Origin: Aliivibrio fischeri ATCC 7744 = JCM 18803 = DSM 507
GTDB lineage: Bacteria; Pseudomonadota; Gammaproteobacteria; Enterobacterales; Vibrionaceae
Reading direction: 5' to 3'
Assembly: GCF_023983475.1 (NCBI RefSeq)
Contig: NZ_CP092712.1
Span: forward strand, 1,922,001-1,986,000
DNA length: 64,000 nucleotides
Positions 58,155-64,000 of the stretch are shown piece by piece (the first letter of the stretch is position 1; the number at the start of each line of letters is the position of its first letter). The notes beneath the pieces were generated by a model. The model had not been told where the DNA came from. It worked only from the letters and a program-made list of their open reading frames with translations, and made no database searches. A program made the translations under genes and the position numbers.

Positions 58155-58706
58155 TTACTTCACTTCCTGTACCACTTTGCCACGACGGGTTTCAAGGTGA
58201 CTTCTTTGATGAAAACAACGAGCACCAGCGCATGGCATATAGCTCATATCCAAATCATTAGTCACTACATACTCTTGTATTTGCCATAGATGAATAGCCG
58301 ATGCTTGAATTACAGGAAAAGGATAAACAAATTCACCTACGTTGGCCTGCTCAATACCATCAGCCTGACCAATCACCGTAATTAATCGCCCTTTAGCGTA
58401 AGTAACAGGATCAATAAATCCATTTACATACACAACAAAACGACCATTAGGTTCTTCGGAAATATCTGGCTTTCCAACAGAAGAAATTGGAAGGTTTACA
58501 ATTTCAATTCGAGTTTGATCCGACAAGTTATCAAGGCGAGCAATCACACCACCTAATCGTACTTCCGCTTTTTCCCCAGCATTTGCAGCATCAGAGAAAG
58601 CATTATATTCAACCAGAGTCGTTGCTTGAGTTGATTTAAGTTCTTGAGGAAGAGAGCTACACCCTACAAGTAATAATACAGAAAGAAAATAAATAACTTG
58701 TTTCAT
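58155..58706 (-). CDS. Slp-family outer-membrane lipoprotein
   Basis: 183 residues. Lipoprotein signal with lipobox LLVGCSS (Cys at residue 16), then an Slp domain (VRLGGVIARLDNLSDQTRIEIVNLP, GRLITVIGQADG). Homologues are Slp and YeaY of E. coli; YeaY is encoded between fadD and tsaB there as well. The function of the family is unclear (starvation- and acid-related). The next gene, an alpha/beta hydrolase, is almost certainly cotranscribed. Confidence 0.9.
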   Translation of the reverse strand: MKQVIYFLSVLLLVGCSSLPQELKSTQATTLVEYNAFSDAANAGEKAEVRLGGVIARLDNLSDQTRIEIVNLPISSVGKPDISEEPNGRFVVYVNGFIDPVTYAKGRLITVIGQADGIEQANVGEFVYPFPVIQASAIHLWQIQEYVVTNDLDMSYMPCAGARCFHQRSHLETRRGKVVQEVK

Positions 58707-58777
58707 ATTGAACCTCTCACGATTGAAGTCATACCAATTAACATAAGATCTGAGTTACATAAAGGTATGGGCTAGCG

Positions 58778-59077
58778 TTATATATAGAGATCGACACCGA
58801 CTAATTGAGCAAGTTCCTCTCTTCGCTTTTGAAGCATGACTTCCATATATTCTTCCATTGCGTGACGATTACGCCCTTCAGGTAAGTCATATTGAACACG
58901 AGAGTTCGCATATTCAGATGCATTCAGTTGTTTAACTTGTGTCGTTACAGCAGTCGCCACTTTTGATGGCTGCGCAACTAGAGATTTACTTCCAGTCGCC
59001 TTTTTAACTTGGCTCTTTTTTCCTACTGCTTGCTGTTTTTGTATCAGCGCAGGCGGCAACCCTTGAATCGATACCAT
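58778..59077 (-). CDS. Small unrecognised protein between slp and tsaB
   Basis: 99 residues from the ATG at 59077, which has AAGG six bases upstream; an ATG at 59098 would add seven residues. Unrecognised. A basic, Gln/Lys/Ala-rich first part with low complexity (KKSQVKKATGSKSLVAQ), then a compact C-terminal segment (VQYDLPEGRNRHAMEEYMEVMLQKRREELAQLVGVDLYI) that looks helical and constrained. No signal peptide or membrane helix. Its ribosome site and firm C-terminal block argue that it is real. Confidence 0.7.
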   Translation of the reverse strand: MVSIQGLPPALIQKQQAVGKKSQVKKATGSKSLVAQPSKVATAVTTQVKQLNASEYANSRVQYDLPEGRNRHAMEEYMEVMLQKRREELAQLVGVDLYI

Positions 59078-59100
59078 AATGACCTTTTGAATAAACAACT

Positions 59101-59124
59101 AAGCGAGGTTTTCACTCCTCGCTT
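59101..59124 (-). terminator. Hairpin after tsaB
   Basis: AAGCGAGG and CCTCGCTT form a perfect 8-bp stem with an 8-base loop. Only a weak T stretch follows. Confidence 0.55.
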
Positions 59125-59136
59125 GGATATTAAAAA

Positions 59137-59838
59137 CTATTCGCGTCCCGGTAATTTTTTCCACGTCACCGTATCACGAACATAAACAGGACTTGATTCT
59201 TCTGCAGGAAGCGCCAAGCCTTGTTCGAATTTTTGCTGTGCAAGTAATGCCATATCTTCAGCATCAGGGTAAAGCACATCAGAGGCTTTACGCTCTAAAG
59301 GCAATGTTGCCAATGCTTCTGTATAAGCATCCCAACCTGTACCAACCATTAACCATTCACCTGATTGTTCCGGTAAATACGTTGATAACGCCTCTGGTGC
59401 AGACACAGTTTCAGCTACGTCATAAGTCCAAGTACCATCTTGATTACGTTGGTACATACCAAAGTACACTTCCCCCATGCGCGCATCAATTGAAGCTGCA
59501 ACTTGAGTAGCTCCGTGTAATCGGTAACCCGCTTGTGCCATTGCTTCTAATGTTGAAATGCCTACCATAGGTAAATCGGCACCAAACGCTAAACCTTGAG
59601 CAATACCAATACCAATACGTACACCAGTAAAACTACCAGGTCCTTGGCCAAATGCTAATGCATCTAAATCTTGTAAGCGCACACCCGCTTCTTTTAATAC
59701 TTCATCCACAAAAGGAAGAATTTTAATGGTGTGTTCACGCGGTGCCACTGCACGTCGAGAATAGACTTTTCCGTCAACAATTAGTGCGACTGAACAGTTT
59801 TCAGTGGCGGTATCAACCGCTAAAATTTTTGCGCTCAT
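59137..59838 (-). CDS. tsaB: tRNA threonylcarbamoyladenosine protein TsaB
   Basis: 233 residues (E. coli 231). ASKHA-type fold with [15 protein letters not shown] and [21 protein letters not shown]. It partners TsaD and TsaE in making t6A37 of tRNAs. It is seven bases downstream of yoaA, as in E. coli, and so cotranscribed. Confidence 0.96.
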   Translation of the reverse strand: MSAKILAVDTATENCSVALIVDGKVYSRRAVAPREHTIKILPFVDEVLKEAGVRLQDLDALAFGQGPGSFTGVRIGIGIAQGLAFGADLPMVGISTLEAMAQAGYRLHGATQVAASIDARMGEVYFGMYQRNQDGTWTYDVAETVSAPEALSTYLPEQSGEWLMVGTGWDAYTEALATLPLERKASDVLYPDAEDMALLAQQKFEQGLALPAEESSPVYVRDTVTWKKLPGRE

Positions 59839-59845
59839 TAATGCC

Positions 59846-61804
59846 TCAATTTTCTAAAATGGCTTTTTGTTCTACTTGTTCTATTTCTGTCTGATTCGTT
59901 TGTGCTAAAAATTCAGACACTTTTTTCAAATCTCGTGTTCTTGGTATTGGTGGCAAACTTTGTAAAAAAGTCGAACCATAAGGACGAGTCACTAAGCGAT
60001 TGTCACAAATCACCAATACCCCTTTATCTTTGGTATCTCGAATAAGACGCCCAACACCCTGTTTTAAGGTTATCACCGCATCAGGGATCTGCACTTGAGA
60101 AAAGGCATCCCCACCGCTTAATTGACAATCTTCAATACGCGCTTTTAATAGCGGATCGTCCGGTGCCGTAAAAGGTAATTTATCAATGATAACACAGCTT
60201 AAGGCATCACCTCTAACATCAATACCTTCCCAGAAAGCTCCAGTTGCAACCAACAATGCATTACCCAGTTCCATAAACTCTGTAAGTAACTTTTGCTTAG
60301 TGGTTTCACCTTGAACTAATACTGGTAAATCAAGTGTTTGCCTAAAGAGTTCAGCTAAGTCTCTCATCATTTGATGTGATGTACATAAAAAGAAACAGCG
60401 ACCTTGGTTTTGCTTAATAACCGGTTCCAATAATTCAACCAACTTAGGAGCAACACCATAGCTATTTGGCTCAGGTAAAAATCGTGGTACGCATAATAGA
60501 GCCTGTGATTGATAATCGAATGGGCTTGGTAGTGAGAACTGTTTTGTCGGCTCTAACCCTAAACGTTGCGTAAAGTGTGAGAAATCATCATTAACCGCTA
60601 ACGTTGCCGATGTAAAAATCCACGCGCCCTCTTTTTCTGCCACTTGCTCTTTGAACTTATCAGCAACCGACAGTGGCGTTATATGTAAACTAAAATGTCT
60701 TGGGGTACATTCATACCAATATGAATAGCCACTTATTGTAGTATCACATACACGCTCTAAACGATTTTTCAATAACGTGCATCGCTCAAAAGCTGCATCC
60801 AACAATTGACTGCGACCTAAAGCTAGTTTTAATACATCATAAGCAAGTTCAAAGGCATCATTGATGCGCAAAATTTCTCGTTGAACCGCTTGTGATTTTA
60901 TTGCCTCTCGCCAATTACCTCTAAAGCTGGTATCCCCTAAAATAATACGTAAATCCATTGCGGAACCAGCTAAGCGTTCTGCCACTTTTTGTAATTGACG
61001 CATATCTCTTGCTTCAGTGCGATAACCTATTTCAATGTCTTTTGCTAATTCGGTTAATTGGCGACTTGATAAACTTTGCCCAAAATATTGACTCGCAATA
61101 TCAGGTAACTGATGGGCCTCATCAAAAATAAAAATATCCGCCTCGGGGATCAATTCACCAAATCCCGTTTCTTTAATCGCCAAATCAGCAAGAAATAAGT
61201 GATGGTTAACAACCACTACATCCGCATCAAGGGCTTTTTTACGCGCCTTAACAACAAAGCACTCTTCAAAGCTTGGGCACTCTTTACCTAAACAATTATC
61301 GTTAGTTGATGTGATAGAAGGAATGATTGGACTATCTTCAGCAATCGCTTCACAGTCACCTAAATCTCCCGTTTTGGTTTCAGAAGACCAAGTTCTTACT
61401 TTAACTAATTGCGTCAGTAATTCCGGGTCCGCTTGAGGGGTATGGCTTTCAATTAATTGACGATTCAACCGTTCAGGACATAAATAATTTGAACGACCCT
61501 TTAACAAAGCCACCTGGCCATAAAAACCAAGAGATGACACCATTAATGGCAAATCACGATGGAAAAGTTGTTCTTGAAGGTTTTTTGACCCAGTACTAAT
61601 GATGGTTTTTTTACCACTAACCAGAGCAGGCGCAAGATAAGCGAACGTTTTCCCCGTCCCCGTTCCTGCTTCAACGACTAATTGAGTACCATTTTTAATT
61701 GCATCATGAACAGCATGAGCCATATCCAACTGGGGTTGACGAGGTTGAAAGCCGGGAATGGCTTTACCTAATGCACCTGATGACGAAAAAATCTTGGCAA
61801 TCAT
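59846..61804 (-). CDS. yoaA: DinG/XPD-family helicase YoaA
   Basis: 652 residues. Walker [22 protein letters not shown] box [10 protein letters not shown], and an iron-sulfur-type cysteine group (CEAI...[12 protein letters not shown]). The C-terminal motif [20 protein letters not shown] closes the superfamily 2 helicase. YoaA acts with the HolC clamp-loader subunit in DNA damage tolerance. It heads the yoaA-tsaB pair. Confidence 0.95.
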   Translation of the reverse strand: MIAKIFSSSGALGKAIPGFQPRQPQLDMAHAVHDAIKNGTQLVVEAGTGTGKTFAYLAPALVSGKKTIISTGSKNLQEQLFHRDLPLMVSSLGFYGQVALLKGRSNYLCPERLNRQLIESHTPQADPELLTQLVKVRTWSSETKTGDLGDCEAIAEDSPIIPSITSTNDNCLGKECPSFEECFVVKARKKALDADVVVVNHHLFLADLAIKETGFGELIPEADIFIFDEAHQLPDIASQYFGQSLSSRQLTELAKDIEIGYRTEARDMRQLQKVAERLAGSAMDLRIILGDTSFRGNWREAIKSQAVQREILRINDAFELAYDVLKLALGRSQLLDAAFERCTLLKNRLERVCDTTISGYSYWYECTPRHFSLHITPLSVADKFKEQVAEKEGAWIFTSATLAVNDDFSHFTQRLGLEPTKQFSLPSPFDYQSQALLCVPRFLPEPNSYGVAPKLVELLEPVIKQNQGRCFFLCTSHQMMRDLAELFRQTLDLPVLVQGETTKQKLLTEFMELGNALLVATGAFWEGIDVRGDALSCVIIDKLPFTAPDDPLLKARIEDCQLSGGDAFSQVQIPDAVITLKQGVGRLIRDTKDKGVLVICDNRLVTRPYGSTFLQSLPPIPRTRDLKKVSEFLAQTNQTEIEQVEQKAILEN

Positions 61805-62039
61805 ATCAACCGATATCCATCGTGAATAAAAAAGAGAAAGAGATTATGCCAAGAAACCAGAAGAAACTAAACGGGAAGTTTGTACTGAATCGAAGCTAAT
61901 TTACTCCACCTAATAATACTAAATTCACTTAGTGTTTTGATTTGATATGGTAAAAACTCCTTTACGCTCCCTTCTTTTATCGGTAAAAGAATAAGGTGAA
62001 TAAAATTAATAATTACACTATGTAAGCACGAGAGATAAA

Positions 62040-62873
62040 ATGGAAAAGAAAATACTATTAACGGATTGCCCTGATTCTCGTGGGCTAATAGCAAAAATAA
62101 CCAACATTTGTTACAAACATCAGCTAAACATTGTTCATAACAATGAATACGTTGATAACGTAACAGGTCAGTTTTTTATGAGAACTGAGCTAGAGGGCAT
62201 TTTTAATGATGTCACTTTCCTAGCAGATATTGATGAGGCACTCCCATCAGGAAGTCATCGTAAATTGGTGACTGAACCACGAAAAAAAGTGGTTATTCTC
62301 GTCACTAAAGAGGCACACTGTATTGGTGATATTCTTATAAAGGCCTATTCTGGCGCGATGAATATCGATATTGCTGCTGTTGTGGGGAATCACGATGTCT
62401 TAGGTGGGCTCATTGAAAAGTTTGATATCCCTTTTCATCATGTATCTCATGAAGGGCTATCACGCGAAGAGCATGAAGAGAAAATGCTTGAAGTGATTAA
62501 CTCTTATGAACCAGAATACGTTGTATTAGCAAAATATATGCGTGTGTTAACACCAAACTTTGTTGCTCAATTCCCTAAAAAAATCATTAACATCCACCAC
62601 AGTTTCTTACCGGCTTTCATTGGGGCAAAACCTTATCAGCAAGCTTATGACCGCGGTGTAAAAATCATTGGTGCCACCGCACACTTTGTGACGAATGATT
62701 TAGATGAAGGCCCAATCATTAAACAAGATGTTATCCCTGTGGATCACAACTTTAGTGCTGAAGACATGGCAATGGCTGGTCGTGACGTAGAAAAATCAGT
62801 ATTGAGTAAAGCGCTAACAAAAGTATTAAACGATCACGTTTTTGTTTATGGCAATAAAACCGTTATTCTTTAA
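62040..62873 (+). CDS. purU: Formyltetrahydrofolate deformylase
   Basis: 277 residues (E. coli 280). ACT domain at the N-terminus (TDCPDSRGLIAKITNICYKH), then the formyltransferase-fold hydrolase with the N-H-D active site (NIHHSFLPAFIGAKPY ... TNDLDEGPII). It releases formate from 10-formyltetrahydrofolate for purine synthesis and one-carbon balance. Monocistronic, with its own terminator. Confidence 0.96.
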   Translation: MEKKILLTDCPDSRGLIAKITNICYKHQLNIVHNNEYVDNVTGQFFMRTELEGIFNDVTFLADIDEALPSGSHRKLVTEPRKKVVILVTKEAHCIGDILIKAYSGAMNIDIAAVVGNHDVLGGLIEKFDIPFHHVSHEGLSREEHEEKMLEVINSYEPEYVVLAKYMRVLTPNFVAQFPKKIINIHHSFLPAFIGAKPYQQAYDRGVKIIGATAHFVTNDLDEGPIIKQDVIPVDHNFSAEDMAMAGRDVEKSVLSKALTKVLNDHVFVYGNKTVIL

Positions 62874-62884
62874 CGGCTGAAATA

Positions 62885-62920
62885 AAAAACGGCGATCATG
62901 ATGATCGCCGTTTTATTTTT
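62885..62920. terminator. Bidirectional terminator of purU and the hydrolase gene
   Basis: CGGCGATCAT and ATGATCGCCG form a 10-bp stem around one base, with A and T runs on both sides. Confidence 0.92.
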
Positions 62921-62929
62921 AATTCATGG

Positions 62930-63727
62930 TTATTGAGCCGCAATAAACTCTATTGCGTATTTATTAAATTCTTTCGGTCTATCAATATTACACACATGCC
63001 CACATTCAGGGATTTGTAATAACTGACTGTGTTGATGAACTGCCACCATCTCTTCCACTGGTTTCATGAACAAATAATCATTTGCACCCATCAAGTAAAG
63101 TGTTGGAATCGCTAATTCTTTATCTTTAAAGTAACGCATTAACGGATTCACATCAGCAGCTAATTTAAACCAACGCTTAAACTCTTTTTGGCACAATTTT
63201 TTAGCTTCACGAGTGAACACATGTCGAGACTCTTTTTGGCTTTTTTGTGGCATCACCACATAAGAAAACAACTTATAAAGCCACATATAAGGCATGATAT
63301 TCTTTGTCATATCGCCCATTTTGATCAAAAACTGAGAGCGAAAATTAAAACGAGTAATCGCTCCAGCTAATACCATTGAGCTCACACGATCTTGTGCTAA
63401 TTCAGCTAAGTTTCGAATAATAATCGTACCAAGAGACATACCAACAAAGTGCGCAGATTTAATATTAAGATGATCAAGTACATCTAAAATATCCTGACTT
63501 ACCACTTTAAAAGAATACTGTTTATTGATGAATTCTTTGATTTGAGAGAAATGGTTCGAACGTCCATGACCACGTAAATCAATGAGCAATACATTAAAAT
63601 TCTTTCTAAAAGCAGCGATTTGCTTAAACCATGTTGTTGAGCTTCCACCCGCACCATGGACAAACACTACCCACTTAGAGCTCGATTCATGCTCATAGGT
63701 TCTATGGAATAATAAAGACTCAGACAT
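62930..63727 (-). CDS. Alpha/beta hydrolase
   Basis: 265 residues from the ATG at 63727 (MSESLLFHRTYEHESSSKW). VFVHGAGGSSTTWFKQ, nucleophile serine in FVGMSLGTIIIRN, histidine in PECGHVCNIDRPKEF. The lid region (~115-185) is basic. Cytoplasmic; substrate unknown. The longer frame to 63745 begins with a TTG and was not used. It stands alone between the purU terminator and an AraC gene. Confidence 0.83.
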   Translation of the reverse strand: MSESLLFHRTYEHESSSKWVVFVHGAGGSSTTWFKQIAAFRKNFNVLLIDLRGHGRSNHFSQIKEFINKQYSFKVVSQDILDVLDHLNIKSAHFVGMSLGTIIIRNLAELAQDRVSSMVLAGAITRFNFRSQFLIKMGDMTKNIMPYMWLYKLFSYVVMPQKSQKESRHVFTREAKKLCQKEFKRWFKLAADVNPLMRYFKDKELAIPTLYLMGANDYLFMKPVEEMVAVHQHSQLLQIPECGHVCNIDRPKEFNKYAIEFIAAQ

Positions 63728-63892
63728 CCTTTCAACTTCATTCAAAATTTACGTTAACATTGACTATAGCATTTCAAATAGAAGATGAATACTTCACACT
63801 GCATTTCCCATCACAGCATTAATATATTCATACAAAAATAATCTAACTATCTGATTTTAAAAAATCAATAAGAGTGATTACTCTATAGTTAT

Positions 63893-64000
63893 CTATTTTC
63901 CCTGCTGCTCTTTTCTAAACTGTTCAGGAGTTACTCCCGTATGTTTACGAAACATCTTAATAAAAGAGGAACCTTGGCTATAGCCTAATTGATATGCAAT
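63893..64000 (-). CDS. AraC-family regulator, C-terminal end (cut by window)
   Basis: The last 35 residues of a frame that runs off the right edge. AYQLGYSQGSSFIKMFRKH and TGVTPEQFRK are the second helix-turn-helix and the terminal helix of an AraC/XylS DNA-binding domain. The stop is at 63893-63895. The effector domain and gene start are outside the window. Confidence 0.85.
   Translation of the reverse strand: MAYQLGYSQGSSFIKMFRKHTGVTPEQFRKEQQGK

Noticed and set aside
61846-61899. Possible 17-residue peptide (MPRNQKKLNGKFVLNRS) with a GAGAAAGAG sequence upstream
   Set aside because: Too short to support without conservation or translation data; lies in the gap before purU.
1-64000. CRISPR arrays, tRNA or rRNA genes, integrases and transposases
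   Set aside because: No regularly spaced direct repeats of CRISPR type, no cloverleaf, and no recognisable recombinase motifs were seen on either strand.

Overview
The window is a 64 kb stretch of a low-GC gammaproteobacterial chromosome, almost certainly from the Vibrionaceae and most likely Aliivibrio (A. fischeri or a close relative). This rests on gene order (pdxB-asd-hubP/fimV-truA-accD-folC-dedD-cvpA-purF; apt-dnaX-ybaB-recR; yoaA-tsaB-slp-fadD-rnd; ycgL/minCDE), on the AT-rich codon use, and on a FimV-type polar protein with a long acidic repeat region of the Vibrio HubP kind. The species is inferred, not proven. Genes are tightly packed, most of the right-hand part is core housekeeping, and no tRNA, rRNA, CRISPR array, prophage or intact insertion sequence was seen.

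Layout. 1-1341: end of a transporter-acyltransferase fusion, cut by the window edge. 1349-9481: an accessory sugar locus with a split fructose-type PTS (EIIBC and a separate EIIA), a GH38 alpha-mannosidase like MngB, a GH13_18 phosphorylase like YcjM, a divergent RpiR-type regulator and a KdgM-type porin. Together they suggest uptake and breakdown of mannosylglycerate and/or glucosylglycerate, which are compatible solutes. 9706-16831: the menaquinone operon menF-menD-menH-menB-menC-menE, with a terminator-like hairpin between menB and menC. 17215-25203: alaA, a DHFR-like reductase, a yqhC/yqhD-type pair, an unknown secreted protein with a possible permuted papain-like His/Cys pair, an EamA exporter and a coniferyl-aldehyde-dehydrogenase-type ALDH.

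25440-34732: dgt, a DTW-domain tRNA-modifying enzyme back to back with a rhombosortase, then recR, ybaB, dnaX (with a clear -1 frameshift site), apt, ybaN, an RssB-type response regulator and a LysR regulator. 34792-48587: purF, cvpA (with a PurR box), dedD, folC, accD, truA, hubP/fimV, asd, pdxB and fabB, all on the minus strand. 48708-55282: mnmC, a MltB-type transglycosylase, ycgL, the division-site operon minCDE, and rnd. 55411-64000: fadD (with a CRP-like box), two alpha/beta hydrolases, an Slp lipoprotein, a small conserved-looking protein, tsaB, yoaA, purU, and the C-terminus of an AraC-type regulator cut by the right edge.

The most unusual parts are the mannosylglycerate/glucosylglycerate-type locus, the near-identical ~93-residue repeats of the HubP protein, the unknown secreted protein at 21357-22661, the shared start region of the tapT-like and rhombosortase genes, and a compact structured spacer at 50751-50879. 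Start codons were revised inward for several genes on ribosome-binding-site and family-length grounds; each case is explained in its entry.
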